Assembly: GCF_001703635.1 (NCBI RefSeq)
Contig: NZ_LQZT01000023.1
Location: 124,001-188,000, forward strand
Direction: 5' to 3'
DNA length: 64,000 nucleotides
From: Parahoeflea olei
GTDB lineage: Bacteria > Pseudomonadota > Alphaproteobacteria > Rhizobiales > Rhizobiaceae
The position numbers and the translations under genes are program-made. Shown piece after piece: positions 1-8,030 of this stretch (its first letter is position 1; the number at the start of each line of letters is the position of its first letter). The notes below the pieces were generated by a model that made no database searches, was not told the origin of the DNA, and saw only the letters and a program-made list of their open reading frames with translations.

Positions 1-214
1 TGGCACTCGATTCATACACGGCCGAACCGATCAGGTCGCTGGCCAGGGTGGCGCCGTGGACGATGCCGGCGGCATCGGGGGCTTCGGTGGTGGTTGCTTC
101 GGCGGTGGTCGTTGCCGCTGCATTGGTGTCCGTGGTCGTCGTGCTGCTCTGTGCGAAAGCAGACGTCGTAACGAGAGCTGTCAGGGCCGTGCTGGCCAAA
201 AGCATCTTGAACAT
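1..214 (-). CDS. Secreted PRC-barrel-like protein, N-terminal part
   Basis: This gene runs off the left edge; only its first 71 codons are in the window. It starts with ATG at 214, behind the ribosome-binding site AAAGAGGAA. Residues 1-22 form a Sec signal peptide (MFKMLLAS..., cleavage after AFA). A low-complexity Thr/Ala/Glu linker follows, then GIVHGATLASDLIGSAVY, which looks like the start of a PRC-barrel as found in rhizobial envelope stress proteins. An EcfG-type promoter lies about 90 bases upstream, so stress induction is likely. The PRC call rests on a short stretch and on analogy; the rest of the domain is outside the window. Confidence 0.7.
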   Translation of the reverse strand, partial: MFKMLLASTALTALVTTSAFAQSSTTTTDTNAAATTTAEATTTEAPDAAGIVHGATLASDLIGSAVYESSA

Positions 215-303
215 GGTAAATTCCTCTTTGCATCGAAAGGTGCCCGCCGGGCTGGACTTGTGTGTGAGAGCGCTGGACCGGCTCGGCGGAGTTACGAAAT
301 GGA

Positions 304-329
304 AACGCCGCCTGCCCGCTCTTGGTTCC
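304..329 (-). promoter_or_regulatory. EcfG-type promoter of the secreted PRC-barrel gene
   Basis: Read on the minus strand, GGAAC (329-325) is followed after 17 bases by CGTT (307-304). This matches the alphaproteobacterial general-stress sigma consensus GGAAC-N16/17-CGTT. It predicts a leader of roughly 80 bases before the ATG at 214. Confidence 0.7.
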
Positions 330-350
330 GGGACAGGCGATTTTTTTTGC

Positions 351-1472
351 TCAGTTGCCCGTCGGGGTGGGCGCGCCGCGCTGCACGCGCGAAGTCGCGG
401 GCTTCATCATCAGCGAGTTGCGCATCACCGCATATCCGATCAGCAGGAACGGCACGGCCAGCAGGCCGCCCACCGGACCCCAGAGCCAGATCCAGAACGC
501 CAGCGACAGAAACACCAGGAATGGGCTCAGCGTCATAGAGCGGCCGATGACCTGCGGCGTGACGAACTGGGCCTCGATCATGTTGAGCGTGAGATAGGCG
601 GCCATCGGAAAGAAGATCGCCGGCGGCGTGTCCCAGGTGGCGAGCCCGACGCCGAGCAGGATGCCGGCCATCACCGCCGGGCCGATATAGACGATGTAGT
701 TCAAAAGAAAGGCGAGCATGCCCCACAGATAGGGTTGGGGCACGCCGATCAGCCACATCGCCGCCGCGGTGGCGACGCCCAGGCCGGCATTGATCACGGT
801 GATCGACAGCAGGTAGCGCGACACGAACCACTCCGCATCCCGGAACATGCGCGCCGTGCGCAGCCGCGCATGGCGGCTGAAGCACAGCGACAGGATGCTC
901 TGTCTCAGCGTGTGGCGGGTGGCCATGAAGAAATAGAGGCTCGCCAGGAAAAGCAGGATCTGCGCGGCGAGCGCCGGCGCCAGCGTGGCGATGTCCTCCA
1001 CCGTCGAGGTGTCGGCGATGTCCACCGTCATCTGCGCCTTGCCGCCCGAAATCGCGCGGATCTGTTCCTGCACGCCGCCGAGCGTTTCGAACACCGTCTG
1101 CCAGTCGAGCAGGTGGCGCTGCAACTCCCGCCAGATCTCGGGCAGGCGGTCCATCCAGATCGAAAGCGGCAGCGAGAACAGCGTGATCGCGGAGCCGATC
1201 AGCGTGAGGAACAGGATGACCACGATGCCCGCCGACAGCGAGGGGGAAATGTAGCGTTCGAGCGCGGAGGCCACGGGAGAGGCCATCAGGCCGGTGATGA
1301 TGGCGAGGCAGACCGGCGCCACCAGCGCCTGGGCCTGATCGAGCGCCGTGAGGGCAACCACAAGTCCGACCACGATCAGTGCGATCCGCGACACCGATTG
1401 CAGGCTCGCGTCCATTCCGGACCTCGCAGCGATCCGAACCACGGGTGGTTCCATGCGGTACATGTGCTTCAT
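351..1472 (-). CDS. AI-2E family transporter (PerM/TqsA-like permease)
   Basis: The product is a 373-residue inner-membrane protein of the AI-2E/PerM family, whose members are exporters or channels of mostly unknown substrate. It has two hydrophobic segments near the N-terminus, a central soluble region (about residues 110-180), and a C-terminal block of membrane segments. That block contains the family's typical IGVPQPYLWG and LNYIVYIGP stretches. I chose the ATG at 1472 because GAGGGG stands just upstream; a longer reading frame exists but begins with a proline/arginine-rich unlikely extension. A second family member occurs at 11930. A GGAAC-N16-CATT element 26 bases upstream suggests stress control. 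The substrate cannot be inferred. Confidence 0.85.
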   Translation of the reverse strand: MKHMYRMEPPVVRIAARSGMDASLQSVSRIALIVVGLVVALTALDQAQALVAPVCLAIITGLMASPVASALERYISPSLSAGIVVILFLTLIGSAITLFSLPLSIWMDRLPEIWRELQRHLLDWQTVFETLGGVQEQIRAISGGKAQMTVDIADTSTVEDIATLAPALAAQILLFLASLYFFMATRHTLRQSILSLCFSRHARLRTARMFRDAEWFVSRYLLSITVINAGLGVATAAAMWLIGVPQPYLWGMLAFLLNYIVYIGPAVMAGILLGVGLATWDTPPAIFFPMAAYLTLNMIEAQFVTPQVIGRSMTLSPFLVFLSLAFWIWLWGPVGGLLAVPFLLIGYAVMRNSLMMKPATSRVQRGAPTPTGN

Positions 1473-1497
1473 CGAGACCCCTCTATTGAGTGAGGGA

Positions 1498-1522
1498 AAT
1501 GCTGCAGGCCCCGTTTTGTTCC
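1498..1522 (-). promoter_or_regulatory. Possible EcfG-type promoter of the AI-2E permease
   Basis: On the minus strand, GGAAC (1522-1518) is followed after 16 bases by CATT (1501-1498). The second position of the -10 element deviates from CGTT, but the same CATT is present at nepR-ecfG. The spacing to the start at 1472 would give a short leader of about 20 bases. Confidence 0.45.
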
Positions 1523-1581
1523 GCGTGCGCCCCGGGCCGGGGCCGGTCATGGCCGCCGCGCCGGGCGCGGCGACGGCGCGG

Positions 1582-3276
1582 TCACTTGCGGGATTTGGTG
1601 CCCGGCTTGGCCTTGGATGCCGCCGACGTCACCCGGTCGAACGGAACGCGGATGGTCACGTCGATGCCGCGTTCGCTTTTCACGGAGGTGATCGATCCGC
1701 CCATTTCGCCGCGAATGGTGGCGTCGAGAAGCTTGGTGCCGAAGCCGGTCTTGGTGCCGAGCGGCTCCACCTCTTGCGCATCGAACGGCTCGGGGCTGGT
1801 TTCCGACCAGGTCAGCACCAGATCCGCCTTCTTGCCAGGCAAGGGCTTGATCGACCAGGCGATGTTGAGGGTGCCGCCCGGCGCCCGGGCCGAACCGTAT
1901 TTGAGCGCATTGGTGGCAAGCTCGTGGAAGGCGAGGCCGAAGGCCTGCGTCGCCGTCTCGTTGAGCTCGATCTTCGGGCCGGTGAACTTGTCCTCGATCG
2001 GATCGTCGCCGAAGAGCTGCTTGAGCTCCTGCGTCAACAGCGTCTCCAGGTCCGCGCCCTGCCAGGCGGTGCGGGCGAGCAGGTCCTGCGAGGCGGCCAT
2101 CGCCTGCAAGCGCGCGGAAAAGGATTTCGAGAAGTCCTGCAGATCCTCCGAGGCGCGCGCCGTCTGCCGCGAGATCGCCAGCACGCGCGCAATCATGTTC
2201 TTGATGCGGTGCTTCATTTCCTGCAGCAGGAATTCGCGCTCGGTCAGCGCGCGCTCGCTCTCCTCGCGCAGGGCTTCACCGACCTCGATGGTGCGTTGCT
2301 GCGAATGCGACGAGGCGGCGAGTGCCGCGGCCAGCAGCACCGAGGCGATCACCAGCATGAAGGTCTGGGTCTGGTCCGAGGGCGGGCTGTAGATCTCCGA
2401 CGGATGGATTTCCAGCCGCCAGGTGCGTCCGGCCACTTCGAGCGAGGTGGTGATCTCCTCGCTGGTGCCGAAATGCGTGCCAGGCTTGCCCGGCGAGGTG
2501 TAGATGAGGCTGCTGTCGGAGGGCTCGCCGTCCCAGGCGGTGATATGCACCGGCAGGGCGGGCAGCCGGTTGAGCGCGGCATCGAACAGGTCGCCGACCC
2601 GGAACGGGGCGAACACGAAACCCAGGATCCGGCCGGAAGTGGCGGCGAAGAACGGCGTGTACATCACGAAGCCGGCCTGGGAGCTGCCCGAGGGCTCCTG
2701 CACCAGCCGCACCGAGCCCGAGGCGCGCAGCCGGTTTTCCGACAGCGCCGCCAGCAGGGCGGCGCGACGGACGGGATTTGTGTACATGTCGAAGCCGAGC
2801 GCGCCGAAACTGCGGCTGGTCTGCGGCTCCATCATCACGATCGGCGTGCGGATCTCCTCGGTCGTTTCCGGCCAGGGCGCACGGCTGATGCCGTAGTTCT
2901 TCTCGATCTCGCGCGCGATCGTCTCATCCGATTGCGGGCCGGTGCGGACATAACGGGCAAAGCCGATGCCCTGAACCCCGCGGAACCGTTCGTTCTTCTT
3001 CAGGTGGCCGACGAAGGTTTCGAAGTTGTCCGCGCTCGGGACCTCGCCGTCCGCCTCGAAAAAGGCTTCCGCGGCGTTGATCATCAGCACATGCGTGTCG
3101 ATGCGGTCGCTCAGGCGCTGCACCGCATCCTCGGCGATGGCCGCAAAGCTCATCCGGTTGGCGTGGTCGATGGTGTACCAGGACGCGGCCGCAGTGAGCA
3201 GGCCCACCAGCGTGACAACGCAAAAAACCAGCAATGGCTGGACCCGGTGCAGCAAGATGACGGGGATCCTCTTCAA
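1582..3276 (-). CDS. HWE-family sensor histidine kinase with CHASE-type sensor domain
   Basis: This 564-residue membrane-bound sensor kinase has a first membrane segment at about residues 10-33. An extracytoplasmic CHASE-like domain follows (about 45-280, with FEADGEVPSADNFETFV and GIGFARYV stretches). A second membrane segment lies at about 305-325. The cytoplasmic HWE/HisKA_2 dimerisation domain carries the phospho-accepting His356 in EMKHRIKN, followed by an ATPase domain with the N-box FHELATNALKYGS. The start is TTG at 3276; no ATG precedes the first membrane segment. HWE kinases commonly feed PhyR-type stress regulators, and phyR lies 4 kb away, so a PhyK-like role is a reasonable inference. 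The signal is unknown. Confidence 0.88.
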   Translation of the reverse strand: MKRIPVILLHRVQPLLVFCVVTLVGLLTAAASWYTIDHANRMSFAAIAEDAVQRLSDRIDTHVLMINAAEAFFEADGEVPSADNFETFVGHLKKNERFRGVQGIGFARYVRTGPQSDETIAREIEKNYGISRAPWPETTEEIRTPIVMMEPQTSRSFGALGFDMYTNPVRRAALLAALSENRLRASGSVRLVQEPSGSSQAGFVMYTPFFAATSGRILGFVFAPFRVGDLFDAALNRLPALPVHITAWDGEPSDSSLIYTSPGKPGTHFGTSEEITTSLEVAGRTWRLEIHPSEIYSPPSDQTQTFMLVIASVLLAAALAASSHSQQRTIEVGEALREESERALTEREFLLQEMKHRIKNMIARVLAISRQTARASEDLQDFSKSFSARLQAMAASQDLLARTAWQGADLETLLTQELKQLFGDDPIEDKFTGPKIELNETATQAFGLAFHELATNALKYGSARAPGGTLNIAWSIKPLPGKKADLVLTWSETSPEPFDAQEVEPLGTKTGFGTKLLDATIRGEMGGSITSVKSERGIDVTIRVPFDRVTSAASKAKPGTKSRK

Positions 3277-3456
3277 AGACTTTCGCTCACAGGTCGCACA
3301 CGGGTGCGGACCGTTTGGATCGGCTCAACTCTTTTACGAATCGTGCAGTCAACATACAATCCGGTCCCCGGTGACTTGATGGGAAATCAAACGCATAAAA
3401 TGACGTGCACGTTTAAGAGGAAACGCCGGAGCGTCTATTAAGCAGGTTAAGTTGGA
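3277..3456. other. Intergenic region, no gene seen
   Basis: This 180-base gap between the CHASE kinase and the Crp/Fnr gene is AT-richer than its surroundings and should hold the kinase promoter. No GGAAC box or clear sigma-70 pair was found. Confidence 0.5.
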
Positions 3457-4245
3457 TCAATATGAGGCAATGCGGTTGATCGGTTCCGGGACGCCGGATT
3501 TGGTCGAGAACTCCATCAGGAAGCGCTTGTCGAAATCGGCGAAGCTCACCGATCGGCTGACCTCGGGAAAGCTCACCACGCCCTTGTCGATCCGCAGCAG
3601 GTTCTCCTTGCACAGCCGGCTGATCGAGCGGTTTACATGCACCGTCGAAAGCCCCATGCAATCGCCGATCTGCTCCTGCGTGAGGGCGAGTTCGAAGCCC
3701 TTGGCATTGGCCAGGTCGACCTGTTCGAGCCGGGTCCACAGTTCCAGGAAGAAATGCAGGATCCGCTGCGCGGCGGTGCGCGCGCCGAGCGAGACCTTGT
3801 GTTCGGAGAGAATGTTGGAATGGCGCACGGTCATCCAGTCGAGGCCGGACGCCAGCACCGGGAAGCGGCGGTGGATCTCGAGAATGCGCACCGGCTCGAT
3901 CAGAGCCACCGAGGCCTTGGTCAGCGCGGAGGCCGAGAAGATCGAGGAATTGTTGAAATTGACATGCAGGCCGATGAAATCTCCCGGCAGCGAGACGCCG
4001 ATGATCAGGCGCCGTCCGGACGAGGTGATCTTGTAGCGGATCACCCAGCCGCTGCGGACCAGAAAGGTCAGGCGCAGGGGGTCGCCGTCATGGATGAATT
4101 CGTCGCCCTTGTCGACCTCGGCCCGGTTGACCTGCATGGTTTCGAGGAACTTGACCTCCTCGGAGGTCAGAAGGATCGAGCGGCCAAGCCGGCGCACCAG
4201 CGGGCTGGCATCTTCGGGAATGGCACTCTGGCTTTTTGGTGGCAT
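3457..4245 (-). CDS. Crp/Fnr-family transcriptional regulator
   Basis: The product is 262 residues from the chosen ATG at 4245. The N-terminal half is a cyclic-nucleotide-binding-type beta barrel (about 30-150; KGDEFIHDGDPLRLTFLVRSGWVIRY, PGDFIGLHVNF). The C-terminal half has a helix-turn-helix in LTQEQIGDCMGLSTVHVNR (about 195-225). No cysteine cluster for an Fnr iron-sulfur centre is visible, so oxygen sensing through [4Fe-4S] is unlikely. The frame stays open upstream to 4341, but that would overlap csbD and no better ribosome-binding site is seen. The gene lies 77 bases behind csbD on the same strand and may share its stress promoter. Such Crp-like regulators are common beside rhizobial stress genes; the target is unknown. 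Confidence 0.85.
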   Translation of the reverse strand: MPPKSQSAIPEDASPLVRRLGRSILLTSEEVKFLETMQVNRAEVDKGDEFIHDGDPLRLTFLVRSGWVIRYKITSSGRRLIIGVSLPGDFIGLHVNFNNSSIFSASALTKASVALIEPVRILEIHRRFPVLASGLDWMTVRHSNILSEHKVSLGARTAAQRILHFFLELWTRLEQVDLANAKGFELALTQEQIGDCMGLSTVHVNRSISRLCKENLLRIDKGVVSFPEVSRSVSFADFDKRFLMEFSTKSGVPEPINRIASY

Positions 4246-4322
4246 GGCTCGGCTTTCATCGCCGAAAGACCCGGCAGGATATCCACCGGGTCCTTCAGGA
4301 TCGTCGAATTCACGATTCTTGA

Positions 4323-4520
4323 TTAGTGCTTGCCGAGCCAATTGTCGATTTCTTTTTCGGCTTCGTCACGGGTCTTGCCGTAGCGGGCCTGGATCTTGCC
4401 GGCGAGTTCGGTGCGGTTGCCCTCGATCCGGTCGAGGTCGTCGTCGGTGAGCTTGCCCCACTGCGCCTGGGCCTTGCCCTTGTATTCCTTCCATTTGCCT
4501 TCGATGATATCCCAGTTCAT
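4323..4520 (-). CDS. CsbD-family stress protein
   Basis: This small, very hydrophilic protein has 65 residues and matches the CsbD family. It begins [16 protein letters not shown] and contains the family's [15 protein letters not shown] and REL-GKIQ-RYG segments. CsbD proteins accumulate under general stress in many bacteria; their biochemical role is unknown. The start is supported by an AAGGAGAAA ribosome-binding site. A perfect EcfG promoter stands about 80 bases upstream. Confidence 0.93.
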   Translation of the reverse strand: MNWDIIEGKWKEYKGKAQAQWGKLTDDDLDRIEGNRTELAGKIQARYGKTRDEAEKEIDNWLGKH

Positions 4521-4601
4521 GGTATTTCTCCTTGTGGTGGTTGATCGGGTGTTCGTCTAATCCGGAAGCCGGTGTCGGTGTGCCGATCGGCTCATGATAT
4601 C

Positions 4602-4626
4602 AACGCTCTGGGTGGTGTTTGGTTCC
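4602..4626 (-). promoter_or_regulatory. EcfG-type promoter of csbD
   Basis: On the minus strand, GGAAC (4626-4622), exactly 16 bases, then CGTT (4605-4602) gives a perfect consensus match. It is oriented toward csbD (start 4520) and possibly the downstream Crp/Fnr gene. Confidence 0.82.
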
Positions 4627-4681
4627 CGCGGAACCGGCCGCCCGATGGGGGTGGCCGGTTATTTTTTCGCTAAGGACCGGG

Positions 4682-5173
4682 TCAGCTCGCCATGGCGCGG
4701 TGACGGGTCTCGATGCCGCGGATGAGGTCTTCGAGTTCGCTCCGGTGCTTGATCAGCAGTGTGTGTGCGGCGTCGAAGGTTGCGGCGGGCAGCGCCTGCG
4801 TGTGCTTGGCGAGCGCCTCCAGCGCATCGTCGTAGGAGGACACCAGCCAGCGTTCGCCGTCGGCGACCGAGGGCAACACGTCTTCGTCGATGTCGGTGAA
4901 GAAGGCGCGGGTGCGCACCACGCCCTCGTGCACGGTCGACATGAACGAGCCGTCCTCGGACGGGTGCCTTCCCTGGGAGGTCAGGAAGGAGGCGAGTTCG
5001 CCCGCCTGGCGCTCGTTGGTCTGGCGGATCGAGCGGATGGTGTCGGTGATTTCCGGTTCGGCCTTTTCGAGCATCACGTCATAGCCGTGCACGGCGTCGA
5101 TCAGAAGCACGTGGGTGTCGCCGATCGCGTCAAGCACTTTCGCGGTTTCTTCATTGGCGTGTTGGGTTGTCAT
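4682..5173 (-). CDS. DUF2383 / PA2169-family four-helix-bundle protein
   Basis: The predicted product is a 163-residue, all-helical, ferritin-like protein. It shows the DUF2383 pattern of long amphipathic helices: an N-terminal LDAIGDTHVLLIDAVHGYDVMLEKAE helix pair, ITDTIRSIRQTNERQAGELASFL, a helix with FMSTVHEGVVRTRAFF, and a C-terminal HRSELEDLIRGIETRH. It has no signal peptide. Family members occur among general-stress genes; the function is not established. It lies 121 bases downstream of the small secreted-protein gene on the same strand and may be read from that gene's EcfG promoter, since no good box of its own was found. Confidence 0.82.
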   Translation of the reverse strand: MTTQHANEETAKVLDAIGDTHVLLIDAVHGYDVMLEKAEPEITDTIRSIRQTNERQAGELASFLTSQGRHPSEDGSFMSTVHEGVVRTRAFFTDIDEDVLPSVADGERWLVSSYDDALEALAKHTQALPAATFDAAHTLLIKHRSELEDLIRGIETRHRAMAS

Positions 5174-5294
5174 GGTAAGCCTCGTTTGATGACGTTGAAG
5201 GTTTTGGGGGTATGGGATCGGGTATCGCGCTTGGTGCGGCCGGTCGCCCTTTGCTCCGGCCGTTTCCCGTTCCGGCCCCTATGGCCGGGCGGAA

Positions 5295-5633
5295 TCAGTT
5301 CATCTGGCGGGTTTCGTCACGATTGCTGTCGGACTGGGCCAGCGTCTGCAGATTGATCTCGGGGTCGATCAGCTCGATCGCCACTTCGATCTCACCGTCT
5401 TTCGACACGTCCCAGACGATCTCGGCGTCCTCGTAGAGCAGCGCCGGATCGATCTCGACGCATTTGCCGAGAGCGTGGTCCTGCTTGGCCGCCATCATGC
5501 GGATTGCGGGGGAAAGCTCGGCTTCGCACTGCTGCACGGTTTCATAGGCGACTGCAGGGGCCGGCTGCTCGCTGCAGCTGTCGTAGCCGCCGTTGCAGGC
5601 AACAAGAATCATGAAGGCTGCGATGTGTTCCAT
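5295..5633 (-). CDS. Small secreted protein of unknown function
   Basis: I do not recognise this 112-residue protein. It begins MEHIAAFMILVACNGGYDSC, a short hydrophobic segment followed by a cysteine, and could be secreted. No classical lipobox or signal cleavage site is clear. Four cysteines are spread along the chain (residues 13, 20, 35 and about 58), and the C-terminal half is acidic. The ATG at 5633 is strongly supported by GGAGAAG just upstream. A perfect GGAAC-N16-CGTT promoter starts only about 25 bases upstream, so the gene is very likely part of the EcfG regulon even though its role is unknown. Confidence 0.75.
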   Translation of the reverse strand: MEHIAAFMILVACNGGYDSCSEQPAPAVAYETVQQCEAELSPAIRMMAAKQDHALGKCVEIDPALLYEDAEIVWDVSKDGEIEVAIELIDPEINLQTLAQSDSNRDETRQMN

Positions 5634-5656
5634 AACGCTTCTCCTTTGCGGGAGAT

Positions 5657-5681
5657 AACGTCCGGGGCGCGGGGAAGTTCC
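5657..5681 (-). promoter_or_regulatory. EcfG-type promoter of the 112-residue protein gene
   Basis: On the minus strand, GGAAC (5681-5677), 16 bases, CGTT (5660-5657). The match is perfect and sits at the right distance from the ATG at 5633 for a leader of roughly 18 bases. Confidence 0.82.
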
Positions 5682-5798
5682 TAACAAGAGGTTTCACGGC
5701 GCGTGAAACCGTTAACAAATGTCTTTTCGCCGGGCGGAGGCACGCTCTCTCGGCCCCAGGCGGGCAGGGCAGATGCCCCACCGCTGGCTAATGCCGGG

Positions 5799-6812
5799 TC
5801 AGCGGCGTAGATGCAGTTCGAACTGGCTGTTGGGAATGGTGAGCTGGTAGATCATGCGGTCCCGGGTGGTTTCGTGGCGCACGCTGGCCGACAGCGCCTG
5901 CGGCACGATGCGTCCGAGCACCGTGCCGGAAAACCCTGGCTTGGCCCCGTCGGCGCCGTTGCTTTCCGGCGCGCTTGCAAAGGTTTCCGTCCAGGTGACG
6001 ACCAGTTCCGGGCCATTGCCGTCGCCGGCAATCTGCTCGGAGGACAATTCGATCGCCCCGCCGGCGGGCCCGAGTGCGCCCTTGGCCAGCGAATCCACCG
6101 TCAGCTCGTGCAGGGCGAGCCCCAGATGCAGGGCCGCATTGGGAAACAGATAGGCGTCCTCGCCGCTCATGCCGAAGCGCGCGGAGTTCTGCCCCACCAG
6201 CGGCTCGAGCTGGGATTCGACCAGCGCGAACAGCTCGGCCCCGCGCCAGTCGGACGCGGTGACGAGGTCCTGGGAATGGGCCATGGACTGGATGCGGCTG
6301 CGGAAGGCCACCAGGAAGCCATCCAGATCCTCGGAATAGCGCGCGGTCTGGGAGGCGATCGACTGGATGATGGCCAGAAGGTTCTTCGACCGGTGGCTCA
6401 GTTCGCGCAACAGCGTCTTGAGGATGGTTTCGCGATACTTGACGTCGTCGATGTCGAGAATCGTGGTCAGCACGCCCACGACATTGCCGTCGGCGTCGAA
6501 GTCGGGGTCGATATGAAGCATGAACCAGTGCCGGTCCTGATCCATGTCGCGCAGGATTTCCAGCTTCTCGGGTTGGCCGCTGGCCAGCACCTCGCGCTTG
6601 GCGATCGAGATCACGGCAGCCTGGGTGTCGCCAAACAGCGCGCTGTCGGTCTTGCCGGTCAGTTCGTCCTGCCCCGCCCAGGACTGGGGGAGGTTGGCGG
6701 AGAACCGGATCTTGAGATCGCGGTCCTGATACATCATCGAAACGCCAGCACTCCGCAAACCCGCCAAAGCGAACCTTAAGCGATCAGACACATCGATCGA
6801 TCCTGGTTTCAT
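5799..6812 (-). CDS. HWE-family histidine kinase with PAS sensor domain
   Basis: This is a soluble sensor kinase of 337 residues. An N-terminal PAS domain (about 15-125) includes MMYQDRDLKIRFSANLP and the C-terminal PAS strand MLHIDPDFDADGNVVGVLTTILDI. The HWE/HisKA_2 helix follows with the phospho-accepting His140 in LLRELSHRSKN. The ATPase domain has a divergent N-box: HELTVDSLAKGALG, where the usual Asn of HELATNALKYG is replaced. No membrane segment or signal peptide is present. I chose the ATG at 6812; an upstream extension is low in quality. Together with the CHASE kinase it is a candidate phosphodonor for the nearby PhyR. Confidence 0.85.
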   Translation of the reverse strand: MKPGSIDVSDRLRFALAGLRSAGVSMMYQDRDLKIRFSANLPQSWAGQDELTGKTDSALFGDTQAAVISIAKREVLASGQPEKLEILRDMDQDRHWFMLHIDPDFDADGNVVGVLTTILDIDDVKYRETILKTLLRELSHRSKNLLAIIQSIASQTARYSEDLDGFLVAFRSRIQSMAHSQDLVTASDWRGAELFALVESQLEPLVGQNSARFGMSGEDAYLFPNAALHLGLALHELTVDSLAKGALGPAGGAIELSSEQIAGDGNGPELVVTWTETFASAPESNGADGAKPGFSGTVLGRIVPQALSASVRHETTRDRMIYQLTIPNSQFELHLRR

Positions 6813-6878
6813 TCCCAACTCATCAGCTTTTTTACATCCAACGCCTGTGTGTCTGCACCGGGCTTGAAGCTGCATCGG

Positions 6879-6902
6879 GCGCCGGCCGAGGCCGGCGCCC
6901 GA
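6879..6902. terminator. GC-rich hairpin downstream of the DUF1328 gene
   Basis: A perfect 11-bp inverted repeat (GGGCGCCGGCC / GGCCGGCGCCC) stands 50 bases beyond the DUF1328 stop. No T-run follows, so it may be a Rho-independent-like stall or an RNA-stabilising hairpin. Confidence 0.45.
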
Positions 6903-6951
6903 CGCAATCGGGTCAATCTCTTTGCCGGGCGTGCCGGCGAACCTGGTTGCG

Positions 6952-7116
6952 TCAGACCTTCCTGACGAAGTTGACGACAACCGAAATCACCAGCAGTGCC
7001 AGGAACAGGAAGAAAAGAATCTGGGCTATTCCGGCCGAAGCTCCGGCGATACCACCGAAACCAAGCACGCCTGCAATGATGGCGACGACGAGAAACACGA
7101 GAGCGTAGTAGAGCAT
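6952..7116 (-). CDS. DUF1328 small membrane protein (YtjA-like)
   Basis: This short gene encodes 54 residues, almost entirely hydrophobic. It begins [20 protein letters not shown], continues [19 protein letters not shown], and ends VNFVRKV. This is the typical DUF1328/YtjA architecture of two membrane helices joined by a glycine/alanine turn. The start is supported by the ribosome-binding site AAAGGAG. A perfect EcfG promoter overlaps the end of phyR just upstream. The family is common among stress-induced genes of Proteobacteria and its function is unknown. Confidence 0.9.
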   Translation of the reverse strand: MLYYALVFLVVAIIAGVLGFGGIAGASAGIAQILFFLFLALLVISVVVNFVRKV

Positions 7117-7148
7117 CGAAAATCTCCTTTGTCATTCGATGGTCTGAC

Positions 7149-7173
7149 AACGCCCCAATTCTCAGTTGGTTCC
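7149..7173 (-). promoter_or_regulatory. EcfG-type promoter embedded in the end of phyR
   Basis: On the minus strand, GGAAC (7173-7169), 16 bases, CGTT (7152-7149). The -35 element is made from the last Gly-Thr codons of phyR and the spacer covers its stop codon. It would give the DUF1328 gene its own stress promoter. Confidence 0.8.
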
Positions 7174-7986
7174 GGTCAATTTCGCCGGCTCCGCCGACTG
7201 CTCGCTGGCAGAGTTGAAAAACAGCGCCTGGCTGATCAGCGCCTTTACCATGTCGGGATTGAACGGCTTGGTCACCAGGAAGGCGGGTTCCGGCTTCTCG
7301 CCGGTCAGCAGCCGTTCCGGGAAGGCGGTGATGAAGATTACCGGCAGCGCCTCATCCTTGAGGATGTCGTTGACGGCGTCGATGCCCGAGCTGCCGTCGG
7401 CCAGCTGGATGTCGGCGAGGATCATCTTCGGCTGCGTGCGACGATAGAGCTCGAGGGCTTCGTCATGGGTCCGCGCCACCCCGGTCACCCGGTGGCCGAG
7501 CGCCTCGACCATGTCCTCGATGTCCATGGCGATCAGCGGTTCGTCCTCGATGATCATGATGTCGGTCGCGACCTGCTGGGAGATCTCACGCGAGGCGGTG
7601 TCGAGCAGCCGCGACAGTTCGGCGGCGTCGACGTCCAGGATCTCGGCGCATTCGTCGGGCGAAAAGCCTTCGACCGCCACCAGCAGGAATGCCTTGCGGG
7701 CCTGCGGGGTGACGGATTCGAGATTGGCACGCGCCCGTCGCTCCCAGCCGAACGGCGTCTCTGTGACGGGCATGGGAACCGAAAGGCTGTCGAAGAGTTG
7801 TGAATACAGCTTGTAGAGGGCCACGCGGTCGTCGCCGGATTTCGGAAACACCGACAGATCCGCGATCAGGGCCTCGAGAGTGGCGGCGACAAAGGCGTCC
7901 CCGGAAGTCTGGGATCCGGTCACCGCGCGCGAAAAGCGGCGAAGATAGGGAAGATGCGGCGCGATGCGCATGGATAAGGTCGTCAT
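7162..7986 (-). CDS. phyR: PhyR, anti-anti-sigma response regulator of the general stress response
   Basis: The product has 274 residues. The N-terminal half is a sigma-factor-like domain (about 1-130; starts MTTLSMRIAPHLPYLRRFSRA) in which the promoter-contacting function is lost. A receiver domain follows (about 140-265) with IIEDEPLIAMDIED, phospho-acceptor Asp192 in ADIQLADG, and the conserved Lys in VTKPF. In this family, phosphorylated PhyR binds NepR and releases EcfG. The ATG at 7986 has AAGGGG upstream. phyR is transcribed divergently from nepR-ecfG, the classical arrangement, with an EcfG promoter in the shared region. Confidence 0.97.
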   Translation of the reverse strand: MTTLSMRIAPHLPYLRRFSRAVTGSQTSGDAFVAATLEALIADLSVFPKSGDDRVALYKLYSQLFDSLSVPMPVTETPFGWERRARANLESVTPQARKAFLLVAVEGFSPDECAEILDVDAAELSRLLDTASREISQQVATDIMIIEDEPLIAMDIEDMVEALGHRVTGVARTHDEALELYRRTQPKMILADIQLADGSSGIDAVNDILKDEALPVIFITAFPERLLTGEKPEPAFLVTKPFNPDMVKALISQALFFNSASEQSAEPAKLTGTN

Positions 7987-8030
7987 TATGTACCCCTTGG
8001 TAGTCCACAGAGAGTGGCAACGGAAAGCCA

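Noticed and set aside
48..1493. 481-codon plus-strand frame over the AI-2E permease
   Set aside because: Arg/His/Gln-rich antisense frame of a clear membrane-protein gene; no ribosome-binding site.
1348..3441. 697-codon plus-strand frame over the CHASE kinase
   Set aside because: Antisense shadow with no domain; arises from high GC content.
5249..5273. GGAAC (minus strand, 5273-5269) upstream of the DUF2383 gene
   Set aside because: No CGTT-like element at 16 or 17 bases; counted as chance.
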